Assembly (NCBI GenBank): GCA_035624215.1
Contig: DASPRY010000058.1
Coordinates: 1 to 64,000, forward strand
Direction: 5' to 3'
Origin: JAFAGX01 sp035624215
GTDB taxonomy: Bacteria; Acidobacteriota; Terriglobia; Terriglobales; Acidobacteriaceae
Length of the DNA: 64,000 nt
The first letter of the stretch is position 1; every line of letters begins with the position of its first letter. Positions 36,207 through 45,350 of this stretch are shown here, one piece after another. The notes under the pieces are model-generated. The model saw only the letters and a program-made list of their open reading frames with translations. It ran no database searches and had not been told where the DNA came from. The position numbers and the translations under genes are program-made.

Positions 36207-37445
36207 TCAGGCGTGCCATACTCCCGGAATTTGTTGCCCGCAGAAAGGACAACTGCCCTTTCGAATCAGCATCTGCCTGACCATCAGCCCTACCCGCTCG
36301 ACCAACGTTCGGCGGCACTTCGGGCAATAGGTGTTTTCGGCGGGATGTCCGGGCACATTGCCGATGTACACGTAGTGCAGCCCTTCGGCGTCGGCAATCG
36401 CCTTGGCACGCTCAAGTGTGGGAACCGGGGTTATAGGCAGGTTCTTCAGCAGATATTCAGGATGAAATTGCGTGAAGTGCACTGGTACCTCGACGCCCAG
36501 ATTTGCCTTAATCCAGCGAACTAAGCCGATGAATTCCGAATCACTATCGTTCAGTGTCGGCAGCACTAAGTAAACTATCTCCGTCCACTTACCGATTTTT
36601 CGCAGAGTGACGAGTGCATCGAGCACGGGCTTCAATTCCCCAACCACAACATCCTTGTAATAAGACTCGGAGAAGGCTTTCAGATCGATTTTGACGGCAT
36701 CCATTTTCCCGTAGGCCGTCTTGAGTGCTTCCTCTTGCATGTAACCGTTCGACACCACCACACTACGCACTCCAGCTTCGTGCCCGGCATCGGCTACATC
36801 CATCAAGTATTCGCTGAAGATCACTGGCTCGCTGTAGGTATATGCGATGGTTGGACAGCCGTGCTGCTTGGCTAAATCGGCGACCAACTTCGGAGGAGCG
36901 TATTCGGCTGGAACCTGCTCAGGCCGCACCTGCGAGATGTCCCAGTTCTGGCAGAATTTGCAATTAACGTTACAGCCGGCTGTTGCCAGCGAAAAGGCCA
37001 GCGTTCCGGGCAAGTAGTGGAAAAGCGGCTTCTTCTCAATCGGATCAATATGCGCGGCGCACACTCGCGAGTGAACCAGCGTGTAGTAGGTTCCTCCGTG
37101 ATTCTCTCGCACACCGCAATAGCCGCGCTCCCGGTCGCCCACCGTGCATTCTCGCGGACACAGCTTGCACTTGACCTTCTTGTTCTGCAGCTTCTGGTAG
37201 AACTTCGCTTCGACAGTAAACCGCGAATCATCCTGCTTCTGCGGAGCAGACCCAGCGGACACCGCGACCAGTGGCTGGGCCAGGTCACAGATGCTTAACG
37301 CTGCTCCTGATACAAGTGCGCACTTCAGAAAGGAGCGGCGGTCGAGCGGAGATGAGAATGCACTGCAGTCACTTCTTAGGGCATTTTCCTTCGCAGGCGT
37401 GACAACGGCTGGAGAGTTTGCTCGCGCATTAGGCTCACCTGACAT
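36207..37445 (-). CDS. amrS: AmmeMemoRadiSam-system radical SAM protein with Tat-like signal
   Basis: 412 residues from ATG 37445 (TTG 37457 also possible). An N-terminal cysteine set (CKLCPRECTVGDRERGYC, Cys93/96/100/110) precedes the radical SAM cluster motif CNVNCKFC (Cys158/162/165), exactly the arrangement of the family. Radical SAM enzymes cleave S-adenosylmethionine to start radical chemistry; the target here is unknown. Unusually, residues 35-62 look like a Tat signal (DRRSFLKCALVSGAALSICD). If real, it would place a SAM-dependent enzyme outside the cytoplasm, where SAM is not expected. It is fourth in the minus-strand operon and starts 24 bases after the DUF362 gene. Confidence 0.9.
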   Translation of the reverse strand: MSGEPNARANSPAVVTPAKENALRSDCSAFSSPLDRRSFLKCALVSGAALSICDLAQPLVAVSAGSAPQKQDDSRFTVEAKFYQKLQNKKVKCKLCPRECTVGDRERGYCGVRENHGGTYYTLVHSRVCAAHIDPIEKKPLFHYLPGTLAFSLATAGCNVNCKFCQNWDISQVRPEQVPAEYAPPKLVADLAKQHGCPTIAYTYSEPVIFSEYLMDVADAGHEAGVRSVVVSNGYMQEEALKTAYGKMDAVKIDLKAFSESYYKDVVVGELKPVLDALVTLRKIGKWTEIVYLVLPTLNDSDSEFIGLVRWIKANLGVEVPVHFTQFHPEYLLKNLPITPVPTLERAKAIADAEGLHYVYIGNVPGHPAENTYCPKCRRTLVERVGLMVRQMLIRKGSCPFCGQQIPGVWHA

Positions 37446-37469
37446 ACGCAGCCTCAATCACATAGCAGC

Positions 37470-38477
37470 CTAGACCTCAACCATTGCAATCCGTTTAGGA
37501 TCATTTGTCCCCAACCGATGCTGGGCGTCTGCCGCTGTCGCGATGTAGTGCGGCGCTCTGCCCTCGGCTTCCAGCGGCTTCATTCTCTTTTCGGCTCGCT
37601 TGCGCTCGATGATCTGCCAGCCGACGTAGTCGAGCGCAACAGGATCCTGGGAAACGATCAACTCATTGTTCTGCCAGGCATACTGCGGCTTGTATCCGGG
37701 CCCGCCTTCATAGGAAGCCGTGGTCGCATCGCAGATCGTCAAGCACATTCGGTTCCTGATCGCGGGCAGCATGTTCACGTCGGCGACGTACGGATCACAG
37801 CCATTGGGGTGGTACTTGTTCGGATTGTGAATTACGCCGTACATGTTTTTTAAAGCCGCGGTTATACCGGCACCATCATGGTCTTTTAGGACTGGCACGT
37901 TGATTAATGCATCACATCGTCGCGTCAGGATGTTCGATAACCGGCTGCCGATATCACCATAGGTTTCCAGCTCTTCTTCATAACCGACTCGATCAGTGCC
38001 AAAGCATTGGACAACATTCCCCGCGGTCGAAATGCGGAAGCCAGCACGCTCCAACTCTTCGGTATCGCGGTCCCAAATCACGATGTCTGCCGCTCTAATT
38101 CCAGCTTCCTGCAACCTTTCGCAAATGGCTTCAACAAGCTGAAGGTTCGAAGAAAGTCCTCGTCCTCCGAGCGCATTCACCTTGAGTCCCACCTTCGCTC
38201 CCGGCCGAACGAGTTTTTTCCATGGCCCAATGGGGTCATCAAAACTGAACAGAGCCTGCATAGAACGATCCAACAAGCTCAGAACACGGCTGGAATTTAC
38301 AGTCGTGCCATTAGTGCGCAGCATCGCGTCGCGTGCGATCACAACCCGGGATTTTGTTGGGACCGCTCCTTGTTGGGCGGACCCAAGCCGTAAAACTCCG
38401 CTCGTGCGGAGAATCGCAGCACCGGTGACGCATGTCTTCAGGAACTCCCGCCGGTTCGTTTCACCCTTCCAGTCCAT
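37470..38477 (-). CDS. DUF362-family protein with Tat signal (second copy)
   Basis: 335 residues from ATG 38477, giving MDWKGETNRREFLKTC, a canonical Tat motif with a short N-region; a GTG directly after the upstream stop (38576) would add 33 residues. The DUF362 domain shows KVGLKVNALGGRGLSSNLQL, IRAADIVIWDRD, LINVPVLKDHDGAGITAAL and DPVALDYVGWQIIE. There is no ferredoxin motif despite several single cysteines. DUF362 function is unknown. It lies between the DUF6599 gene and the radical SAM gene in a compact operon, which suggests an exported partner in the same process. Confidence 0.88.
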   Translation of the reverse strand: MDWKGETNRREFLKTCVTGAAILRTSGVLRLGSAQQGAVPTKSRVVIARDAMLRTNGTTVNSSRVLSLLDRSMQALFSFDDPIGPWKKLVRPGAKVGLKVNALGGRGLSSNLQLVEAICERLQEAGIRAADIVIWDRDTEELERAGFRISTAGNVVQCFGTDRVGYEEELETYGDIGSRLSNILTRRCDALINVPVLKDHDGAGITAALKNMYGVIHNPNKYHPNGCDPYVADVNMLPAIRNRMCLTICDATTASYEGGPGYKPQYAWQNNELIVSQDPVALDYVGWQIIERKRAEKRMKPLEAEGRAPHYIATAADAQHRLGTNDPKRIAMVEV

Positions 38478-38576
38478 GAACGGTACCCCTGCTTGGAGAC
38501 TTTGAAACCATCTCATCGATACATACCGCAATCGATGCCGGGGTTCAGTGACAACGCACACACGTGCGCGGCTCAC

Positions 38577-39083
38577 TTATCTCATTCTTTCCTCGATAAC
38601 CTGTCCTAGCTCCAGAAGAGCCTGGGGCGCCTCGCTTGACTGTTGATAGGCGACGATTCGAACCAGATAGAAGCCCTCTCGAAAGATCAGACTTTGGTCG
38701 TACACGCGAGCACCGTCTCCTAGTTGGACATGCCTAGCCTCGCCGGTCGGCTCCGAGTCGAAAATTCTCATCGGGCCTTCCGCACTTTCCATACTGTAAA
38801 TATCCACCACCACGTCGAGCTTCTCCCGGTACTTGTAATCGGACGTGAACACTCGCTGCACTCCCGCCTTCAAATATCGTTCCGCCTCTCCATCGATGTA
38901 TTTCCACAGGTTTGCAGCCTCAAAGGTCCGTGTGTCGCTGCTCTTCGCCCATCCTTCGGCCTCATTGGAGGGAGGAAAGAGCGCGTAGGCGTCGTGTTCT
39001 CGGTGACAACCGGCTTCTCCCAGAGGCGTCAGGCAACATGCAACCAATAACGCGCCGTACAACAGATCAAACATCTTTCTCAC
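38577..39083 (-). CDS. DUF6599-like exported protein
   Basis: 168 residues, GTG start overlapping the polyferredoxin stop by four bases (GTGA), so the two are translationally coupled. Residues 5-25 are hydrophobic and end near GEAGCH, which could be a lipoprotein Cys although the lipobox is not perfect. The body contains DTRTFEAANLWKYIDGEAER and VVVDIYSMESAEGPMRIFDS, a pattern I associate with the DUF6599 family of unknown function. The repeated company of this family with polyferredoxins and DUF362 suggests an accessory role in the same envelope redox system (inference). Confidence 0.75.
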   Translation of the reverse strand: MRKMFDLLYGALLVACCLTPLGEAGCHREHDAYALFPPSNEAEGWAKSSDTRTFEAANLWKYIDGEAERYLKAGVQRVFTSDYKYREKLDVVVDIYSMESAEGPMRIFDSEPTGEARHVQLGDGARVYDQSLIFREGFYLVRIVAYQQSSEAPQALLELGQVIEERMR

Positions 39084-40732
39084 ACCATGCTCCTTTTGCT
39101 TCGGTTCAGCAGGATCTGGTTTGTGCGCGAGCGACTCTCGCCAATACTTGTCACATAAACAGCCGCCCGATCCTGAACAGGACAGGCGTATTCACAAGCG
39201 CCGCAGCCCACGCAATGCTGCGGATCAATAAAAGGTTGTTTTATCTGCTTGAGATTCCCGTTTGCGTCGGCGACTTCGGCTGGCCACAGATAGATGGCCT
39301 TCGGTGATGTCGGACACCACTCTTCGCAGACGATGCATGGTGTGGCCATGGCCCAAGGCAGGCATCGCCCTCGATCAATGAATGCTGTGCCCAGAATGAC
39401 CGGTTTAGCAGTGCCTGTATTGTCGACTGCCCAGCCTTTCTCCTTGGCCGTGATCTCCCAGATAGCTCCCGTGGGGCAAATTTGTGAACACAAGACACAA
39501 CTACTCTCGCAATAGCCAATTCGCGGAATCATTACCGGCGTCCACAGACCTTCAAAACCTGCCTCGGTCAACGTCGGATGCAGAGCGTTGTTCGGGCAAA
39601 CCTTCATGCACTCGCCGCAACGCGTACAGCGGGACAGGAAGTATTCTTCGTCAAGGGATCCGGGCGGCCGCAGCAAACGCTCATGGCGCTCGACTGCGAA
39701 TCCAGGTGTGCTCCGCAATAGCGGAACGATGGCCGCACCCGCAACCAGTCCGGTGATCACCTTGCGTCGCTGCAAGTTCAGGACAACTGAGTTCGTAGCA
39801 GGGAAAAACTTGAACTGCAGCCCGTGCTCCGGGCACTCATCAACACAATTCAGGCAAAGATGACACTCGGGTTGTCGCCACGGAACATTACCAATCGGAT
39901 CGTCGCCGCCTTGACATCGCAGCAGGCAGCGGTTGCAGTTCTCACAGTGCTCGGGCGTCTTGACTAAACCAAGAATCGACCAACGAGACAGCAAGCCGAG
40001 CAATGCTCCCAGCGGACACAGCGCCCGGCACCAGAAACGGGTGACTCGAAAATTCAACGCGACAAGAAAAATGAAAATCCCACCTAACCAAATTCCCTGG
40101 CGAAAGTACGGCTGCCTAAAACTCAGCAACCAACCTCCAAGAAGGAAGTGCAACACACTGCCGGTCGCCTGCAGCCCTGCAAGTTGGCTATGCTCCAGCA
40201 CGCGCAGAATGGAGCTCACGGCATAATTCGTTCCGGGCAAAATAGAGAGACCCAGCGAGCGCACCAACAGTGAGAACGGATCCATCCATCCCACGAGCCC
40301 CGTGCCCATTACGGCTGCGATCAGGCCGGCAATCAGCAGGTAATATTTAGTGGTCTGCCAGCGCTTGTAGCGGTTTGACTCAATTAGCTGCTTCCCACGC
40401 TTGCGCTCGGATTTCAAGCTGCTAAAGAAATGGTGAACGGACCCGAGAGGGCATATCCAGCCACAGAAGAAACGTCCCAGAAAAATCGTCGGAATCAGAA
40501 TCAACAAGCTCCATAACAATCCGTGGTACAACGCGCCACTCGCGAGTGCGTTCGACAACGCGACCAGAGGATCGAGGCGAAAGAACAAATTGACCGGATA
40601 AGGAAGGCGGATATCACCGCCAGCGGCGCGTAGCGACCCGCGGAACTCGGTGTGCAGCAGAAGAAACAAGAAGAGCAGAAAGAAAATGACCTGCGAAATG
40701 CACCGCAAACTGGTTGGCTTGAAAAAACGCAC
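39080..40732 (-). CDS. Membrane polyferredoxin, NapH-NapG-like fusion
   Basis: 550 residues, first gene of the minus-strand operon. The N-terminal half is a NapH/MauN-like membrane domain with about four or five helices, FCGWICPLG (about residue 89) and CRALCPLGAL (about 233). Two 4Fe-4S motifs follow (CENCNRCLLRC and CHLCLNCVDEC, about 262-300). Then comes a twin-arginine-like stretch (RRKVITGLVAGAAIVPL, about 323-340), after which a NapG-like part carries CTRCGECMKVC, CESSCVLCSQIC, CIVCEEWC and CVGCGACEYAC. At least six cluster sites are therefore likely. It would carry electrons from the quinone pool or cytoplasm to exported partners. The acceptor is unknown; neighbours suggest the DUF362 or AmmeMemoRadiSam proteins. 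Confidence 0.9.
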   Translation of the reverse strand: MRFFKPTSLRCISQVIFFLLFLFLLLHTEFRGSLRAAGGDIRLPYPVNLFFRLDPLVALSNALASGALYHGLLWSLLILIPTIFLGRFFCGWICPLGSVHHFFSSLKSERKRGKQLIESNRYKRWQTTKYYLLIAGLIAAVMGTGLVGWMDPFSLLVRSLGLSILPGTNYAVSSILRVLEHSQLAGLQATGSVLHFLLGGWLLSFRQPYFRQGIWLGGIFIFLVALNFRVTRFWCRALCPLGALLGLLSRWSILGLVKTPEHCENCNRCLLRCQGGDDPIGNVPWRQPECHLCLNCVDECPEHGLQFKFFPATNSVVLNLQRRKVITGLVAGAAIVPLLRSTPGFAVERHERLLRPPGSLDEEYFLSRCTRCGECMKVCPNNALHPTLTEAGFEGLWTPVMIPRIGYCESSCVLCSQICPTGAIWEITAKEKGWAVDNTGTAKPVILGTAFIDRGRCLPWAMATPCIVCEEWCPTSPKAIYLWPAEVADANGNLKQIKQPFIDPQHCVGCGACEYACPVQDRAAVYVTSIGESRSRTNQILLNRSKRSMV

Positions 40733-40836
40733 CCGGGCAATTCTCCTCGAAGCAAATCGACCAAAGCTCGCGCTGCGTCTGGAGCGTCTGCGTCCGCTTC
40801 AAATTCAATGTTCTGCCGAGCTGTCACTGCATTGCT

Positions 40837-41250
40837 GTGAGCCGGATCACGTGGTTTGGGCAGCCTCGCACCGAGGAGGACTTGTATAATCCATGTGACT
40901 ACTTCCAGGAGCCTGGGGTGAAAGAAGGCATCCTCTTTATTATTCTTGCAGTTGCTGGGCAAGGACCTACGTTCGACAAGATACGCATCACAGTGAGCAA
41001 CTACACCGCGGAATCAGGTGAATTCGTTATCCATGGTGCGGCGGCCGGAAAGCCCATTGATCTCCTGTGCGATCAAGACAGTCCGTTTTGCAGCGCTCCT
41101 GAGCGTGGCGAGTACTGGATGGTCAACTGGACAGTCCCGACGATCGAGTACCGTGGGCAGTACGTTTGCAGGGACGTGGACCTATATCGAATTGCATCTA
41201 ACCCGGAGAGGGACCGGAAGCTCGGAGAGTACTGCTTAGTGCAGAAGTAA
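40837..41250 (+). CDS. Hypothetical protein, possibly truncated
   Basis: A 137-residue frame starting at GTG 40837, divergent from the polyferredoxin gene. The translation looks protein-like rather than random: balanced composition, five cysteines (CDYF, CDQD, FCSAP, VCRDVD, EYCLV) and aromatic beta-rich segments such as EYWMVNWTVPTIEYRGQYVC. No signal peptide or ribosome-binding site is evident at the start, so the N-terminus may be lost or misplaced. I do not recognise a family. It could be a decaying secreted disulfide protein. Confidence 0.4.
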   Translation: MSRITWFGQPRTEEDLYNPCDYFQEPGVKEGILFIILAVAGQGPTFDKIRITVSNYTAESGEFVIHGAAAGKPIDLLCDQDSPFCSAPERGEYWMVNWTVPTIEYRGQYVCRDVDLYRIASNPERDRKLGEYCLVQK

Positions 41251-41572
41251 CAGCCGCCAAATCGAGAGGCTCAGTGCCGCTACTGGGTACACTCCACACG
41301 GCAAGTGCGTCTGGATTTGTCCAGATCCTGTTACATGAGCAAGTCTTGCTTTCCGAAAACCGGGTCACAAGAGAGAGACTAGCCATTACAGCCGTTCGCG
41401 AACGTCTGGGTGACAGGCATCACGCTCAGTAGTGACGGCCCGGCGATTTCCTCGACGAGAGGCGTGCGATTCAGCTACTCTGGGATTATTAAGAATACGC
41501 AGGAGATTCTCACGCATGGTCTGACGGACGCATCACAGGGGTAGGCTTCTCGCATCCAACTGATGCCACACG
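41251..41572. other. Intergenic region with a protein-like open fragment before the second TonB receptor
   Basis: No complete gene is visible. Between 41383 and 41544 one plus-strand frame stays open for 53 codons without a good start and reads like protein (ANVWVTGITLSSDGPAISS, then TRGVRFSYSGIIKNTQ). It may be the tail of a lost gene. The remainder must contain the receptor promoter, but no -35/-10 pair or LacI-type palindrome stands out. Confidence 0.35.
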
Positions 41573-41584
41573 TTGGAGGTGTAC

Positions 41585-44500
41585 ATGTTGGGCCTCCGTA
41601 TTTCAGCACTGCTTTTGCGTACTTTCTGTCTGCTAACAGTTATTTCGCTCTCAGCCGCTACCGCGCTGGCGCAAGCAACAACCGCAACCGGCGGTATTCA
41701 AGGAACAATCATCGATCCTTCCAGTGCGGTCGTTTCTAGCGCGGCAATCACCATTAAAAGCGTGCTGACCGGCCAGGAGTTCCACCTCGTCTCGTCAAGT
41801 GCCGGCACCTACAATTCAGGCGCGCTCCTGCCTGGCACATACGTATTGGCGGTCGAGGTGGCCGGTTTCCGCCCCGTAAGTCTCCCCGTCATCGTGCAGG
41901 TAGGAGTCGTCTCGGCCGCTGACATCAAACTTCAACTTGGAACCGAGCTGCTGGCGCTTACGGTGGAGTCAGCAGTCGTCACCGTGAATACCGACCAGGC
42001 AACTGTACAAGGTGTTGTCACACCTGAACAGATTGCGGAATTACCCACGAATGGCCGTAATTTTCTCGATCTCGCACAATTGGAGCCGGGGGTTCAAATA
42101 CAGGATGGTGGCGACTTTCATCCCACCAAGACGGGCTTCGTCGGCGTTTCGATTGGGGGTCGATTCGGTCGTACTACCCGCATCGAACTGGATGGGATTG
42201 ATATCAGCGACGAAACCGTCGGCACCACCACCCAAAACATCCCGCAAAGTGCCATTCAGGAGTTCCAGGTCAGCCAATCGACCCTCGATCTTTCCACTGG
42301 AATCACATCTTCCGGGGCAGTGAGTGTGACCACGGAAAGCGGCGCCAACGATCTTCATGGAGGTGGCTTTTATAACTTCCGCAGCGATGACACCGCGGCC
42401 AAGATTCGCACAGGAGTTCCTTTTCAGCGGAACCAGTTCGGCGGACGGCTCGGTGGACCGATTTTGTCCGACAAGCTCTTTTTCTTTGTGGACGCCGAGC
42501 GCACCAAACAGGATATGGTAGCGCCCGTCGAGCTTTCGCCACCGTTCAACGTTCTGGACGGGACGTTCAACGCCCCCTTTCGCGAGACCGAAACCATCGC
42601 TCGGATCGACTGGCAGATTCACCCTGACTGGCGTGCTTTCTACCGCTTCTCTTATGACGAAGACATGGTGGTAGCAACTTTCTTGCCCGATACGTTCCAA
42701 CCATTTCGCAATCGCAATCACACTCAGGTGCACGCGGTTGGCCTTGACTTCACTACCGGGGAGTTCACCCATAGTGTTCGCTTCGGCTACACGAAGTTCA
42801 GCAACAACATTGCCGATGCCACGATGGCTTCGGGAGCATTTAATCCTCTGCCGCAGATTGAGCTAGGCATTGGTGACGATCCTACCTGCGTGCAGGCTCC
42901 GAATCTGTTCTGCTCTGGCCCCACCATCCTCGCACCACAACAAATCCTGCAGAGCAACAAGCAGGTCAAATACGACGGAAGCAGGATCTTGGGATCACAC
43001 ATCCTGCGCTACGGAGGAGGAGTAAACCGCATCCTCGCCGGAGGATTCGAGGCACTGTTTAAGAACGCGCCTGGAGTGCTCTCCGTGTTCAACTCGCAAA
43101 CTGAGCTTGCAGCTTCTTTCGGCCCGTTTCCCGGCGGCGGATCCAATCCCTTGAATTATCCCGCGACCTTGGCGGTGATCGGTAACGGGCAAGGCTTCTT
43201 CAGCGAGATTCCTGCCTTCGGTTTGCCGGGCGGAGGCAGAGCTGATACCCGCCTTTCTGTGTATTTTGGCGACCTGTGGAAGCTGAAACCAAACCTCACG
43301 CTGAGCTATGGGCTTCGTTACATACGCGACACGGGGCGCAGCGACAGCGACATCCCACCGATTCCGTGTTCTGAGCTGTCTCCCCTGTTGGCAGCTTCGC
43401 TGCCGCAACCGTGTACGGGGAACCTGCTTGACCTGTTCGGAACCGGCTTAGGCAACCGAATAAACCAGCCCAATGTGAACTTCGGGCCGCAACTCGGAAT
43501 CACCTGGGATCCCTGGTCTAACGGAAAGACTGTCTTCCGCGGTGGTGTCGGGCTGTTTTACGAGAATTCAATCTTCAACGATCTTTCTTTCGACCGGCCA
43601 GCCCGGGAGCCGAGAGGGTTGTTCTTCGGCGCCGCGCGACCCTGCCCTTCCGGATTCGTCGAAATGCCGGATGGAACGACGGTAACCAGCGTCAACGGCC
43701 TCAACATCGCCACCCAAGTCTGCAACCAGCCTATCGGCTTAGTCGCCTCGGATTTCGTCGCGTTACAACAAATCTTCGTTGCCGCGACTTCGGCCGTCGG
43801 TGCTGCCGGTGTGAACCGCACATTTGTGGGCAATACACTCGCCGAAGGACTCGATTCGACCGGCAATCAGTTGATTGCGCCCAACTATCGCACGCCTTAT
43901 TCGGTCCAGGTCAATGCTGGTGTGCAGAGGGAACTGCGCCGCGGCACGGTTTTGGCCGCGGATTACGTCCGCAACGTCGGCTTGCATTTCCTGATCGGCT
44001 ATGACACGAACCATGTCGGAGATGCGCGCTTCCTCTACGTGCAAAATGCACTGGCGGCGATCAACGCAACACTTTCTCTTTGCGGCGTTGCCACCATCGA
44101 CCAGGCGATTGCAGTTTGCCCGGGTCTCCACCCAGCAAATCCGCTGCAGCCGGGTAGCAAGCCCGGACCCGCCACCATCATGGACTTTGCCAGCAATGGG
44201 CTGGATTCTGGGACCATCTTCCAAGGCGGGCTGCCACCCGCGGCAGCAGGTTTACCTCCGGGTGTGGGAGCGGCCTTCCCAGGACAGAATCCATTTCTGG
44301 GAGAAGACCAGATGCTGTTCCCTATTGGCCGCTCGGTTTACAACGCTCTGCTGATCTCGATTCGCCAGGACGTCAAGAGTCCCATGCGCGGAATCAAACA
44401 CCTGAACTTGCAGGCTTCTTATGCACTGTCGCGTTTTGTCAGTGTTGCCGAAGATCAGGACTTCATCAGTAACGCCGTGGATTTCCGCAATCCTCTGCAT

Positions 44501-45205
44501 TACATCGGCCCAAACAGCTTGGACCGGACGGATCAGATCTCGGTGGGTGCTGTGGCAGACATGCCGGCCGGTCTGCGCCTCAGCTTGATATCGCATTACG
44601 ATACTGCGCTCCCCGGCACGCTCGTGCTTCCCTCCACCGGATTACCGGGAGAGATTTTCCGTACTGATATCACCGGGGACGGCACTACCGGAGACATTCT
44701 GCCGGGCACCAATACTGGATCATTTGGACGGAGCGTGAAAGTTGGCGACCTCAACAATGTCATCAGCGCCTACAACAGCAATTACGCCGGCAAACTCACC
44801 CCGGCGGGCCAAGCCTTGGTTCAAGCGGGCTTGTTCACGTCCGCACAACTAACCAGCTTGGGGGCTGTTACTCCCCCCATTCAGCCTGCTCCGCCAAACC
44901 AAGTGGGCATCGATGCTCTGAAGACTGTCGACGCCAGCCTTTCCTGGGTCTTGCACCCAGACAAGATCATCGGCCGCCTACCAGAGTCGTTCACCATCGA
45001 ACCCGCGGTGAGCGCATTTAACGTTTTCAACTTTGCCAACTTTGATCCTCCCACCCAACTGCTACGGGGCACCCTTAACGGCTCGGCAGGATCGGCAAAC
45101 GGTACTCCGCCGGCACTGCGCAGCAACCGCATCGGCCTGGGTACGGGTGTGTTCGCCCTAGGTGCGCCGCGCATCTTTGAGTGGGGACTGAAAATCAATT
45201 TCTAG
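41585..45205 (+). CDS. TonB-dependent receptor with carboxypeptidase-regulatory domain (second copy)
   Basis: 1,206 residues from ATG 41585, preceded by GGAGGTGTAC; a TTG at 41573 would place the ribosome-binding site inside the gene. The Sec signal ends near TALAQA. Residues about 35-115 form the regulatory-like beta-sandwich (GGIQGTIIDPSSAVVSSAAI). The plug region follows with ELPTNGRNFLDL and ELDGIDISDETV, then the barrel ending FEWGLKINF. It is an outer-membrane importer of unknown ligand. Unlike the other two receptors here, it has no adjacent LacI gene. The downstream MgtC-like gene is probably a separate unit. Confidence 0.9.
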   Translation: MLGLRISALLLRTFCLLTVISLSAATALAQATTATGGIQGTIIDPSSAVVSSAAITIKSVLTGQEFHLVSSSAGTYNSGALLPGTYVLAVEVAGFRPVSLPVIVQVGVVSAADIKLQLGTELLALTVESAVVTVNTDQATVQGVVTPEQIAELPTNGRNFLDLAQLEPGVQIQDGGDFHPTKTGFVGVSIGGRFGRTTRIELDGIDISDETVGTTTQNIPQSAIQEFQVSQSTLDLSTGITSSGAVSVTTESGANDLHGGGFYNFRSDDTAAKIRTGVPFQRNQFGGRLGGPILSDKLFFFVDAERTKQDMVAPVELSPPFNVLDGTFNAPFRETETIARIDWQIHPDWRAFYRFSYDEDMVVATFLPDTFQPFRNRNHTQVHAVGLDFTTGEFTHSVRFGYTKFSNNIADATMASGAFNPLPQIELGIGDDPTCVQAPNLFCSGPTILAPQQILQSNKQVKYDGSRILGSHILRYGGGVNRILAGGFEALFKNAPGVLSVFNSQTELAASFGPFPGGGSNPLNYPATLAVIGNGQGFFSEIPAFGLPGGGRADTRLSVYFGDLWKLKPNLTLSYGLRYIRDTGRSDSDIPPIPCSELSPLLAASLPQPCTGNLLDLFGTGLGNRINQPNVNFGPQLGITWDPWSNGKTVFRGGVGLFYENSIFNDLSFDRPAREPRGLFFGAARPCPSGFVEMPDGTTVTSVNGLNIATQVCNQPIGLVASDFVALQQIFVAATSAVGAAGVNRTFVGNTLAEGLDSTGNQLIAPNYRTPYSVQVNAGVQRELRRGTVLAADYVRNVGLHFLIGYDTNHVGDARFLYVQNALAAINATLSLCGVATIDQAIAVCPGLHPANPLQPGSKPGPATIMDFASNGLDSGTIFQGGLPPAAAGLPPGVGAAFPGQNPFLGEDQMLFPIGRSVYNALLISIRQDVKSPMRGIKHLNLQASYALSRFVSVAEDQDFISNAVDFRNPLHYIGPNSLDRTDQISVGAVADMPAGLRLSLISHYDTALPGTLVLPSTGLPGEIFRTDITGDGTTGDILPGTNTGSFGRSVKVGDLNNVISAYNSNYAGKLTPAGQALVQAGLFTSAQLTSLGAVTPPIQPAPPNQVGIDALKTVDASLSWVLHPDKIIGRLPESFTIEPAVSAFNVFNFANFDPPTQLLRGTLNGSAGSANGTPPALRSNRIGLGTGVFALGAPRIFEWGLKINF

Positions 45206-45350
45206 CAAGCAGGAAGCTTTGGTGCTTCTATGCGGGCTCCCTCAGTTGCAAGCCTTCTGCGATGGCCTGCTAACTCTGGGACGGTCTTAACCGCTGAAGT
45301 TTGCGACCGGCACCCGCGCAAAGTCGGAAAAGTGGGTTGGAGGCCAGGTC

